Of a stretch of 6,977 nucleotides of DNA, positions 1-6,109 are shown one piece after another. The DNA comes from Chlorobiota bacterium (lineage in GTDB: Bacteria; Bacteroidota; Bacteroidia; Bacteroidales; JAADGE01). The stretch is taken from positions 1-6,977 of the forward strand of contig JAUVIG010000198.1 in the NCBI GenBank assembly GCA_030592825.1, read 5' to 3'. The stretch's first letter is position 1, and each line of letters starts with the position of its first letter. The notes beneath the pieces are model-generated. The model saw nothing but the letters and a program-made list of their open reading frames with translations. It was not told where the DNA came from and made no database searches. The translations under genes and the position numbers were made by a program.

Positions 1-32
1 AGGGCACTCCTAAAAACTCATTCGCATCAAAA

Positions 33-124
33 TTTCCATAGCTTTTCATAGACAATCCAAATTTATGAAACACTATCGGGATAATGTGATGAAATTTGGT
101 GAAGTATATGAAAAGCTATGGAAA
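33..124. repeat. Long imperfect hairpin inside the left-edge element
   Basis: The 18-bp arm at 33-50 (TTTCCATAGCTTTTCATA) is perfectly complementary to 107-124. Inside it the arms continue with an 8-bp match, CCAAATTT at 57-64 with AAATTTGG at 92-99, and then CACTAT at 71-76 against ATAATGTG at 81-88 with a two-base bulge, closing on a CGGG loop. About 32 base pairs can form over 92 nt, as a DNA cruciform or RNA stem. Confidence 0.8.
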
Positions 125-167
125 CCCGTTGGGAACAAAGATAACAAATAATCTGCTTCGTCAATTA

Positions 168-199
168 TTTTTTGAAATAGCTAATGCTATTCCAAAAAA
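168..199. repeat. Short AT-rich hairpin flanked by T and A runs
   Basis: TTTTTTGAAATAGC at 168-181 pairs with GCTATTCCAAAAAA at 186-199 around a TAAT loop, with one mismatch in 14. The T run on one side and A run on the other make it look like a weak bidirectional intrinsic terminator. It lies downstream of the minus-strand gene ending at 278 and could end that transcript. It may equally be only the internal palindrome of the MITE-like unit. Confidence 0.55.
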
Positions 200-277
200 A
201 ATATGACTTGCATCTCATTTGTTCTATTTGTTTTTTGAAAGAAATGAGTTTTTAGGAGTGCCCTATACTTTTATGTA

Positions 278-832
278 TTATTTAGAAATACCTATTTTTT
301 CTTTAAATTCATTCATTTTTTTCATTTCATCCTCTTTGTTTTTGCTGATATTATTTTCGATCATCGAATTCATAAGCATACTGAAAGATGATGTTAATGA
401 GCCGTCAGAACCCGGACTAAAGTCAAATGTCAAAAGTGCTTTTAGAGCTTCAATAAAATCATTTTCATATCGACTGAAATTTCGTGCTAAAAATAACAGT
501 TCTGAACCTACTCTTATGTTAAATTCTTCATTTGTCATACATTCTTCAGGTTCAAAAGCTACAGACATCATTTCAAGAAGCTCCATATTAACTGTTACAT
601 AAACATCTATACTTCTTGCAAGTTTTTCCAATGCAGATATTTCTTCAGTATCAACTATACCGTCACTCGCAATGGCTAATGTTGCAGGAGCATTACTTAA
701 GAAAGTAAATAATTGTGCATTCGACATTATGAAATCCCTGTTTGTTGCAAAGTTATTTGTTTGGTCACGCATTTCTTTAAATACAGTTCTTATAAATACT
801 TTATTTTCATTTGAAAGTTCATTGATATCCAT
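278..832 (-). CDS. Small acidic cytoplasmic protein, possibly TerB-like
   Basis: A 184-residue protein read from an ATG at 832. It has no signal peptide or membrane segment and is rich in acidic and helix-forming residues. The segment at residues about 48-76 (with ASDGIVDTEE at 55-64, followed by a helix ISALEKLARSI) resembles the acidic D-G-x-x-D/x-E-E turn of TerB-like helical domains, in which two acidic sites sit between helices. I could not identify the second conserved acidic site with confidence, so this is a weak family hint, not an assignment. The C-terminal 25 residues are charged and lysine-rich (KNKEDEMKKMNEFKEKI), likely a helix. The start is supported by a TATATTTG promoter-like box about 32 bp upstream. 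It lies 51 bp downstream of the helicase gene on the same strand, but with its own promoter. Treat it as a conserved-hypothetical type gene of unknown function. Confidence 0.85.
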   Translation of the reverse strand: MDINELSNENKVFIRTVFKEMRDQTNNFATNRDFIMSNAQLFTFLSNAPATLAIASDGIVDTEEISALEKLARSIDVYVTVNMELLEMMSVAFEPEECMTNEEFNIRVGSELLFLARNFSRYENDFIEALKALLTFDFSPGSDGSLTSSFSMLMNSMIENNISKNKEDEMKKMNEFKEKIGISK

Positions 833-863
833 AATACTAATTTTATAAATTTAAGATGTACGA

Positions 864-871
864 CAAATATA
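864..871 (-). promoter_or_regulatory. -7 promoter box for the 278-832 gene
   Basis: The minus strand reads TATATTTG here, a full match to the Bacteroidota -7 consensus TAnnTTTG, followed by TCG. It lies about 32 bp upstream of the ATG at 832, giving a leader of roughly 25 nt. No good TTTG-like -33 element is present at the expected distance, so the call rests on the -7 box, its position just past the helicase stop, and its shared 11-base sequence with the box at 2786-2793. Confidence 0.5.
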
Positions 872-883
872 CTAAAGTTTTTT

Positions 884-2581
884 TTAATTTCGTCTTTTTC
901 CTTTTTTTGATCTGTTTTGAAAATTCTTACTTTTGTAAGATCTTTGTGTTTGCTGTTTAGGTTTTTCTTTTGACAGCTCAACAACAACATTCATTCCCTT
1001 ATATTTACAACCGGCAAAAGCTTCTAAAATTTCTTTTTCGTAAGTATTTACGACTTCAAAAAATGAGAAGGTTTTCATAATATCAATTTTACCGACTTCG
1101 ATATCACGCATTCTTGTTTTTTCGTTAATAAGCCCTATAAGTTTTGTAGGTGAAAGTTTCTTTTTGGAACCTAAATTAATAAAAAATCTTGAATAATTAT
1201 TTTTATCTCTTCTGTTAGATTTTTTTGTTCCTTTTTCGTATTTCTCCTGATCTTCATTAATATTTAAATCAGGTGCATTTTTATAATATGATAAAAACCT
1301 GTTGAATTCAACGGAAACGAAATGATCAATCAATTCCTCTCTGCTTAACCAATTTAATTTTTTATAGATCAAATCTTTAAAAGGTTCGATTTGTGTTTGC
1401 TCAACTTCAATTTTCTCAACCTTTTCGATTAAATTGAATAATTGTTTTTCACAAATTTCCTTACCGCTCGGGACCTGTTTTCGTGTGATTTTTTTTCCTA
1501 AAATTTTTTCAATTTCCCTTAATCGAAATAATTCTCGAGAATGAATTAATGATAAGGAAGTTCCGGTTTTTCCTGCTCTGCCTGTTCTTCCGCTTCTGTG
1601 AATATATATTTTCGGTTCATCGGGAATATTATAGTTGATAACATGAGTTAAATCAGTAACATCTAAACCTCTTGCTGCAACATCTGTTGCAACTAAAATT
1701 TGCATATGCTTTGTTCTGAATCGATTCATAACATAATCTCTTTGAGCTTGAGAAAGATCACCGTGCAAGGCTTCAGCATTATAACCGTTTTCAATTAATT
1801 TATCAGCAACTTCTTTTGTATCTCTTCTTGTTCTGCAAAAAACTATACTGTATATTTTAGGATGAGAATCAATAATCCGTTTCAATACTTTATATCTGTC
1901 CCTTGCTTTAGCCAAATAATAGTAATGGTTGACATTTTCTGCTCCGATATTTTTTTTACCTGCTGAAATTTCTTCGGCATTCGACATGTATTTATTTGCG
2001 ATTTTCATTATTTCCTTCGGCATTGTCGCAGAAAATAAAAGGGTTTGCCTGCTTTCGGGTGTTCCTGCCAGAATAGCATCCAATTCATCCTTAAAACCCA
2101 TGTCTAACATTTCATCAGCTTCATCCAAAACTAAATATTCAATATGCTCAACCTTTAATTTTTTTCTTTTAATCAAATCCAATACTCTGCCGGGTGTTCC
2201 TACAACTATTTGGCAACCTTTTTTCAAATCACCGATTTGTTTCTCGGCACTTGCTCCTCCGTAAATTGTTGCTGTCTTAAGATTAGGGATGTATTTTGAA
2301 TATGTTTTTATATCATTACTTATTTGAATACATAATTCACGAGTAGGGGATAAAATTAGTGCCTGTGTTAATTTTGACTCTAAATTAATTTGTTCTAATA
2401 TCGGTAACCCAAAGGCTGCTGTTTTGCCGGTTCCTGTTTGCGCAAGAGCAACTAAATCGTTCTTTTCTTTTAGTAGGTGAGGTATGGTTTTTTCTTGTAT
2501 CTCTGTTGGTTTTTCAAAGCCAAGTTCGCTTATAGCCTTGAGAATTAAAGGGTTGATACCCATTTCTTGAAATGTCAGCAT
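884..2581 (-). CDS. DEAD-box ATP-dependent RNA helicase, DeaD/CsdA type with DbpA-like C-terminus
   Basis: A 565-residue cytoplasmic RNA helicase that uses ATP to unwind short RNA duplexes; relatives act in ribosome assembly, mRNA turnover and cold adaptation. All core motifs are intact: Q motif region at residues 3-37 (FQEMG...PTEIQ), Walker A AQTGTGKT 47-54, PTREL 79-83, TPGR 129-132, DEAD 153-156, SAT 184-186, VFCRT 247-251, ATDVAARGLDV 298-308 and HRSGRTGRAG 328-337. A linker follows, then a DbpA-type RNA-binding domain at about 465-536 (FINLGSKKKLSP...) and a basic tail rich in K, R, Q and N. The layout matches DeaD/CsdA-like proteins. The start is the ATG at 2581: an in-frame TTG lies 24 bases further upstream, but it overlaps the TACTTTTG promoter box and the N-terminus MLTFQEMG fits the family. 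It is divergent from the methyltransferase at 2853. Confidence 0.96.
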   Translation of the reverse strand: MLTFQEMGINPLILKAISELGFEKPTEIQEKTIPHLLKEKNDLVALAQTGTGKTAAFGLPILEQINLESKLTQALILSPTRELCIQISNDIKTYSKYIPNLKTATIYGGASAEKQIGDLKKGCQIVVGTPGRVLDLIKRKKLKVEHIEYLVLDEADEMLDMGFKDELDAILAGTPESRQTLLFSATMPKEIMKIANKYMSNAEEISAGKKNIGAENVNHYYYLAKARDRYKVLKRIIDSHPKIYSIVFCRTRRDTKEVADKLIENGYNAEALHGDLSQAQRDYVMNRFRTKHMQILVATDVAARGLDVTDLTHVINYNIPDEPKIYIHRSGRTGRAGKTGTSLSLIHSRELFRLREIEKILGKKITRKQVPSGKEICEKQLFNLIEKVEKIEVEQTQIEPFKDLIYKKLNWLSREELIDHFVSVEFNRFLSYYKNAPDLNINEDQEKYEKGTKKSNRRDKNNYSRFFINLGSKKKLSPTKLIGLINEKTRMRDIEVGKIDIMKTFSFFEVVNTYEKEILEAFAGCKYKGMNVVVELSKEKPKQQTQRSYKSKNFQNRSKKGKRRN

Positions 2582-2602
2582 ATATCTTTTTTTATAAGGC
2601 TG

Positions 2603-2633
2603 CAAAAGTAAGTCTTTTTTATTACTGTGCTAA
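2603..2633 (-). promoter_or_regulatory. Helicase promoter (TTAG -33, TACTTTTG -7)
   Basis: On the minus strand TTAG (2633-2630) is separated by 19 bp from TACTTTTG (2610-2603), matching the Bacteroidota TTTG/TAnnTTTG architecture with one mismatch in the -33 element. Transcription would begin a few bases past the box, leaving a leader of about 15-20 nt before the ATG at 2581 and excluding the upstream TTG as a start. The leader is A-rich (AAAAAAAGATAT) rather than Shine-Dalgarno-like. Confidence 0.6.
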
Positions 2634-2761
2634 TTTAACTGTTTTTATAAATGCGTAATAATTAATTATGTATCCGGATAAAATATAAAAAAACATACAA
2701 AAAAATGAGTTTGCAAAATTTTCTGTAAAAATTTATTTACCACTGATTTCCCCTTTTTGTT

Positions 2762-2793
2762 TTAGGTATTTTTAATATTATAATTTATATTTG
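2762..2793 (+). promoter_or_regulatory. Promoter for methyltransferase/barrel pair
   Basis: TTAG at 2762-2765 is followed after 20 bp by TATATTTG at 2786-2793, fitting the Bacteroidota -33/-7 pattern. The box continues as TCG, the same 11-base sequence seen upstream of the 278-832 gene. It lies about 60 bp before the ATG at 2853. The rest of the 2582-2852 intergenic region is AT-rich with short palindromic stretches such as TAATTAATTA and no other clear element. Confidence 0.5.
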
Positions 2794-2852
2794 TCGATTC
2801 TGCCGGATTATATTTACTGTCGCTCTGTTTAATAATGATATAAATATTAATA

Positions 2853-3572
2853 ATGGAATTTAAAAATATTTATGAAGATACTAAGCGTGCCGAAGAATAT
2901 GCCAAACTTGAATTTCCCGGAACATATTATTTGGCATACAGAGATTTATCCGAAATCATCTTAAAACATGTTAAAGGATGTAAAGCTATTGATTTTGGTT
3001 GCGGAACGGGAAGATCTACAAGATTTATAAAAAAAATCGGGTTTAATACAATAGGTATTGACAATTCTGAAAAAATGACAGAACATGCCAAAAATAATGA
3101 TCCGACAGGTGCATATATTCTTATTAAAGATAGTAATTTTGAACAATTTGAAAAGAATCATTTTGATTTGATATTGTCTGTGTTTACATTTGATAATATT
3201 CCGGGCATTAAAAACAGATTTAATTATTTAAATAATTTTAGGAATTTAATAAATCAAGACGGCAGGATTATTCTTCTTGATTCAACTCCCGAAATATATT
3301 ATAATGAATGGTCATCTTTTACTACAAAGGATTTTCCTGAAAATAAAAATGCAAAAAGCGGAGAAAAAGTTAAAATCATAATGAAAGATGTTAAGGATAA
3401 CAGACCGGTAGATGATATTATTTGGTTCAATGAAGATTATTTGGATTTGTTTAAAAGAAGCAAATTAAAATTAATTAATTCATATAAACCACTTGGTAAA
3501 GAAGGAGAACCTTATAAATGGATTAATGAGAAAGACACAGCTCCTTGGATAATTTATGTATTAAAGAAATAG
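2853..3572 (+). CDS. Class I SAM-dependent methyltransferase, substrate unknown
   Basis: A 239-residue soluble protein with a Rossmann-type methyltransferase fold. SAM-binding motif I is AIDFGCGTG at residues 45-53; D70 at the end of strand beta-2 (NTIGIDNSEKM) is positioned to bind the ribose hydroxyls; FDLILSVFTFDNI at 104-116 is the motif after strand 4; and GRIILLDSTPEIY at 137-149 is the strand 5 region. This matches the Methyltransf_11/25 group, in which sequence alone does not reveal the methyl acceptor. The C-terminal third (W191, FKRSKLKLINSYKPLG, PWIIYVLKK) is the probable substrate cap and end of the fold. The ATG at 2853 is preceded by an A/T-rich leader and a promoter-like sequence. 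The outer-membrane protein gene begins 49 bp downstream on the same strand and may be co-transcribed, but no functional link is evident. Confidence 0.9.
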   Translation: MEFKNIYEDTKRAEEYAKLEFPGTYYLAYRDLSEIILKHVKGCKAIDFGCGTGRSTRFIKKIGFNTIGIDNSEKMTEHAKNNDPTGAYILIKDSNFEQFEKNHFDLILSVFTFDNIPGIKNRFNYLNNFRNLINQDGRIILLDSTPEIYYNEWSSFTTKDFPENKNAKSGEKVKIIMKDVKDNRPVDDIIWFNEDYLDLFKRSKLKLINSYKPLGKEGEPYKWINEKDTAPWIIYVLKK

Positions 3573-3621
3573 ATTTAAATTATTTACAGCATTTATTTTT
3601 ATTTTATTCAATATCAATCAA

Positions 3622-4722
3622 ATGAAAAAATATACTTTGAATAATTCTTCAAAACTCCGAATTTTTGTGATAATATTTTCATTATTTTCATTCAATTCAG
3701 TTGCACAGAATGATTCCGCATTAATAAATAAGTTCATAAAAAAAACGGATATTTCTGCCCAATGGTTTTTAGCACATACATATGATATTACAGAAAATTC
3801 AAATCAATTTAGTTTAAAACGAGGGTATTTTACCATAAAAACAGATTTGAATCCTTATATTTCAGTAAGATATACACAGGATATTACTTTGGATAAAGAA
3901 GGTTCAGATGCAGGAAATGTGGAAATCAGGATGAAATACTTGTATATGAAATTAAAGCCTTTCAAGACCGGATTTTTTAAGAATTCGTTTGCCGAGTTTG
4001 GTTTGGTGCACAGGCCCTGGTTAGATTTTGAACAAAAAATTGATGACTATCGTGCACAGGGAAAGATGTTTATAGAAAAAAGCGGTATATTTAATTCAGC
4101 AGATTTTGGTATAACAATAGGCGGATTATTAGGCGGTAAACTTGAAAATAATATTCAAAAAAAGATTGGTACACATTATCCGGGCAAATTCGGAAGTTAT
4201 TCCTTGGGAATATACAACGGTGCAGGTTATCATGATAATGAATTTAATAACAATAAAACCATAGAAGGCAGACTTACAATACGCCCGGTACCTGATTATC
4301 TCCCGGGCTTACAATTTTCATACAGTACGGCATTCGGTGAAGCAAATATTGAAGATCAAATTGCAGATTTTAATATGCACTTATTTTTCTTATCTTTTGA
4401 AAGTGCTTATCATATTTTTACAGCCCAATATTATTCAGGTATTGGTGATACATACGGAAGGTACTATTTGGATGGAAATGCATATCATAATGACGGATTT
4501 TCATTATTTGGAGAATTTAAGATTCCGAGAACACCGGTTGCTGTATTCTCAAGATATGATGACTTCACTTCACAACAAACATCTGTATATGAAAAAACAG
4601 GATATTTTGCAGGCTTAAGCTATCGTTTCTTGAAAAATAAAATTATTGCATATTACGGACAAGATATTATTGAAGGAGAAAAGAATGAGATTTTTGAAAT
4701 TATTTTGGAAGTTGCATTTTAA
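3622..4722 (+). CDS. Outer-membrane beta-barrel protein, porin O/P-like
   Basis: A 366-residue exported protein. The N-terminus has a basic stretch, a hydrophobic core (IFVIIFSLFSF, residues 14-24) and a VAQ end, giving a signal peptide with probable cleavage near residue 28 or 29. The mature part is an alternation of aromatic and glycine-bearing amphipathic strands (RGYFTIKTDL, FGSYSLGIYNGAGYHD, GYFAGLSYRF) and ends in ILEVAF, with the terminal Phe typical of BAM-inserted barrels. Features such as an LKRGYFTIKTDLNPYIS strand and the GIYNGAGY segment recall phosphate-selective porin O/P family proteins, which have similar lengths. Substrate preference cannot be inferred. No TAnnTTTG box is visible in the 49-bp gap after the methyltransferase gene, so read-through from that gene is plausible. 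Confidence 0.85.
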   Translation: MKKYTLNNSSKLRIFVIIFSLFSFNSVAQNDSALINKFIKKTDISAQWFLAHTYDITENSNQFSLKRGYFTIKTDLNPYISVRYTQDITLDKEGSDAGNVEIRMKYLYMKLKPFKTGFFKNSFAEFGLVHRPWLDFEQKIDDYRAQGKMFIEKSGIFNSADFGITIGGLLGGKLENNIQKKIGTHYPGKFGSYSLGIYNGAGYHDNEFNNNKTIEGRLTIRPVPDYLPGLQFSYSTAFGEANIEDQIADFNMHLFFLSFESAYHIFTAQYYSGIGDTYGRYYLDGNAYHNDGFSLFGEFKIPRTPVAVFSRYDDFTSQQTSVYEKTGYFAGLSYRFLKNKIIAYYGQDIIEGEKNEIFEIILEVAF

Positions 4723-4737
4723 TATTTGCAAGAGATT

Positions 4738-4819
4738 AGGTGCATAGCAACTTTGCTGGCTGCCATATTCTAAATCTAATTATTTATGAAATTTTCTAAT
4801 AATTAGTTGCTTTGCACCT
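4738..4819. terminator. Inverted repeat between convergent genes, possible bidirectional terminator
   Basis: AGGTGCATAGCAACT at 4738-4752 is complementary in 14 of 15 positions to AGTTGCTTTGCACCT at 4805-4819. Inside, CTAATTATT at 4776-4784 pairs perfectly with AATAATTAG at 4798-4806, overlapping the outer right arm by two bases, and AGCAA/TTGCT at 4747-4758 can form a small alternative hairpin. The repeat fills the 110-bp gap between the stops of the barrel gene and the SUI1-like gene, and the right arm is followed by TTTT, so termination in at least the plus direction is plausible. The 52-nt distance between the arms is long for a classic intrinsic terminator; a REP-like or degraded mobile repeat is an alternative. 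Confidence 0.45.
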
Positions 4820-4832
4820 TTTCGATCAGGCA

Positions 4833-5165
4833 TTACTTTACACTATAATTCATTGAATCAAGGATATCAATGATTTTTTTCTTAAAATCGCCTTGAATTA
4901 GTATTTCATTATCTTTAACTGATCCGCCTACACCACATTTAGTTTTTAAAGATTTGGCGAGAGTTTTTATATCTTCATCTGTTCCGATAAAGCCGCTTAT
5001 TAATGTTACGGTTTTGCCTTTTCTCTTTTTTTTGTCGATTTCAACTTTAAGATTTTGCTCACCGGGAGGAAGAGTTTCTTGTTCTTCTTCTGCATCATAT
5101 TCATATTCAAAATCAGGATTTGTAGAATACATCATACCAAGCCTGTCTTTCCAATCTTTTGCCAT
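4833..5165 (-). CDS. SUI1/eIF1-family translation factor, YciH-like
   Basis: A 110-residue protein of the SUI1 family, bacterial homologues of eukaryotic initiation factor eIF1 that are thought to bind the small ribosomal subunit and influence start-site fidelity. The N-terminus MAKDWKDRLGMMYSTNPDFEY is followed by an acidic, probably disordered linker (YDAEEEQETLPPGEQ, about 23-37), then the SUI1 domain at about 38-108 with a basic KKKRKGKTVTLISGF strand segment and the signature CGVGGSVKDNEILIQGDF at 78-94. The length is normal for the bacterial group. An in-frame TTG nine bases upstream is a possible start, but the ATG at 5165 gives the family-like MAKDW N-terminus. The gene converges on the barrel gene and has a TAAATTTG box close upstream. 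Confidence 0.93.
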   Translation of the reverse strand: MAKDWKDRLGMMYSTNPDFEYEYDAEEEQETLPPGEQNLKVEIDKKKRKGKTVTLISGFIGTDEDIKTLAKSLKTKCGVGGSVKDNEILIQGDFKKKIIDILDSMNYSVK

Positions 5166-5181
5166 TTCTTTCAAATTTTGA

Positions 5182-5189
5182 CAAATTTA
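5182..5189 (-). promoter_or_regulatory. -7 promoter box for the SUI1-like gene
   Basis: The minus strand reads TAAATTTG followed by TC, matching the TAnnTTTG consensus, 16 bp upstream of the ATG at 5165. The predicted leader is only about 10 nt. No strong TTTG -33 element is seen at the expected spacing, only an ATATTT stretch around 5208-5213. Confidence 0.45.
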
Positions 5190-5278
5190 ATTATATTTAT
5201 GCAATAGAAATATGGGTTCTGTCATTATTTTACAGGAAGTATCTGTTATAAATACGATTATTTAACTGATTTTAATGA

Positions 5279-5303
5279 TTCCTGCCTAGTCGGCAGACAG
5301 GAA
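5279..5303. repeat. GC-rich palindromic repeat, copy 1
   Basis: Arms TTCCTGCC and CAGACAGGAA enclose TAGTCGG; CTGCC at 5282-5286 and GGCAG at 5292-5296 form the central stem with a five-base loop. It differs from copy 2 only by one inserted A in the centre (CCTAGTC instead of CCTGTC). Confidence 0.75.
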
Positions 5304-5323
5304 ATGCAATAATGATTGAATGC

Positions 5324-5347
5324 TTCCTGCCTGTCGGCAGACAGGAA
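5324..5347. repeat. GC-rich palindromic repeat, copy 2
   Basis: TTCCTGCCTG at 5324-5333 pairs with CAGACAGGAA at 5338-5347 around TCGG, with one C-A mismatch. Two shorter perfect stems are alternatives: CTGCC/GGCAG with loop TGTC, and CCTGTC/GACAGG with loop GGCA. It lies 20 bp from copy 1 in the same orientation. The lack of a following T run and its position between divergent genes argue against a terminator; a REP-like dispersed intergenic repeat fits better. Confidence 0.75.
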
Positions 5348-5493
5348 ATAATTAAAAACCATATAGTTTAATCAATAATATCAAGATATGATTTTATAAC
5401 TGTGACTTTTTGTTATTATTGCATTGCAGCATTTAATCATTTTAGTATTTGTAAATATTCCGCTAAAGTGGTGAACCCGAAATATATATAAAA

Positions 5494-6093
5494 ATGTCTA
5501 AAGAAATAGCCGGTAAAATAAAGGATTGGAATAAATATTATATTGATAATGAGAATGAAACTATGCCGTGGTACAGTATGCATTTGGATAATGATATTAA
5601 AAATGAATTAGAAATCAGAAAGATTACAGGCGGTACATTTTTGGATTTAGGAACCGGACCGGGAACACAGGCTTCTGCCTTATTTAAAATGGGTTTTGAA
5701 GTTACAGGGGTTGATGTTTCAGAAAAAGCAATTGAAAAAGCAAAATTATTAAATGAGAAAGTAAACTATATTCAAGATGATATTTCAGATACTAAATTGT
5801 CAAGTACATTTGACTATATAATGGACAGAGGATGTTTTCATGTTTTTAAACCCGAACAAAGGGAAATATTTGTAAAAAATGTTTACAGCTTATTAAATCC
5901 GGGCGGATTATATTTTCTGAAATGTTTCAGCCACAAACAAGAGGGTGATACAGGCCCTCAAAGAATATCACCTGATGATATCCATGATTCTTTCGGTAAA
6001 TTATTTAATATTCTGTCAATCAGAGATTCTGTTTTTGACGGAGAGCGATCTTCTATGCCGAAGGCTTTGTTTGTTGTTATGGAGAAGGAATAA
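5494..6093 (+). CDS. Class I SAM-dependent methyltransferase with DRGCFH motif
   Basis: A 199-residue soluble methyltransferase. Motif I is FLDLGTGPG at residues 49-57, the ribose-binding acidic residue is D74 in VTGVDVSEKAI, and NYIQDDISD at 91-99 carries the residues near the adenine. FDYIMDRGCFHVF at 106-118 is a distinctive post-motif segment, and LNPGGLYFLKCFSHKQ at 134-149 is the strand 5 region. The N-terminal W12...Y16...MPWY lid and the DRGCFH motif recall small-molecule methyltransferases related to the TPMT/TehB-like groups, which act on thiol, selenium, tellurium or halide acceptors; that link is an inference and the acceptor is unknown. The protein is unlike the methyltransferase at 2853 outside motif I, so the two are not recent duplicates. 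Its stop lies 16 bp from the stop of the convergent gene at 6110. Confidence 0.92.
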   Translation: MSKEIAGKIKDWNKYYIDNENETMPWYSMHLDNDIKNELEIRKITGGTFLDLGTGPGTQASALFKMGFEVTGVDVSEKAIEKAKLLNEKVNYIQDDISDTKLSSTFDYIMDRGCFHVFKPEQREIFVKNVYSLLNPGGLYFLKCFSHKQEGDTGPQRISPDDIHDSFGKLFNILSIRDSVFDGERSSMPKALFVVMEKE

Positions 6094-6109
6094 ATATGAA
6101 TGCCCAAAT

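Larger units (their letters stand above)
1..263. mobile_element. MITE-like nested palindromic element (non-autonomous, no transposase)
   Basis: The first 22 bases (beginning AGGGCACTCCTAAAAACTC) reappear as an exact reverse complement at 242-263, ending GGAGTGCCCT. Between these terminal repeats there is no credible coding sequence, but two internal inverted repeats (33-124 and 168-199) fill much of the space. A short AT-rich unit with perfect terminal inverted repeats and no gene is the usual form of a miniature inverted-repeat transposable element, mobilised in trans by a full-length insertion sequence. The left terminus coincides with the window edge, so the repeat may extend further left and no target-site duplication can be tested. 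It ends 14 bp beyond the stop of the minus-strand gene at 278-832, a position tolerant of insertion. I cannot assign an IS family. A large structured RNA or terminator block is the alternative reading. Confidence 0.7.
5166..5493. other. Divergent intergenic region with palindromic repeats
   Basis: This 328-bp stretch separates the divergent SUI1-like and methyltransferase genes and contains no credible gene. It holds the SUI1 -7 box near its left end, two GC-rich palindromes at 5279-5303 and 5324-5347, and short inverted matches between 5303-5323 and 5415-5440. For the plus-strand gene, the only promoter hint is a TAGTATTTG sequence at 5443-5451, one base longer than the consensus spacing, so its promoter is unresolved. 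The leader AAATATATATAAAA before the ATG at 5494 lacks a Shine-Dalgarno site. Confidence 0.6.

Noticed and set aside
219..602. Plus-strand open frame with a hydrophobic N-terminal segment
   Set aside because: It is antisense to the 278-832 gene and starts within the palindromic element; its Phe/Ser-rich composition is typical of the complement of a Glu/Lys-rich coding strand.
1929..2264. Plus-strand frame antisense to the helicase
   Set aside because: It lies opposite the conserved helicase core motifs and has no recognisable domain.
4337..4618. Plus-strand frame inside the barrel gene
   Set aside because: It is a frame-shifted shadow of the beta-barrel coding sequence, with low-complexity Ile/Leu-rich translation and no own leader.
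4738..4819. Integron attC-like recombination site
   Set aside because: The arms are imperfectly complementary as in attC sites, but the GTTRRRY/RYYYAAC core sites are absent and there is no cassette array or integrase.
4954..5181. Plus-strand frame antisense to the SUI1-like gene
   Set aside because: It is fully explained as the complement of the SUI1 domain and acidic linker.
5279..5347. Minimal CRISPR array
   Set aside because: Two palindromes 20 bp apart could mimic a repeat-spacer-repeat, but the copies differ in the centre, there is no third repeat and no cas gene.
2853..6093. The two methyltransferases as a duplicated pair or modification system
   Set aside because: They share only the general SAM-binding motif, are separated by unrelated genes, and lack any DNA-recognition or restriction partner.
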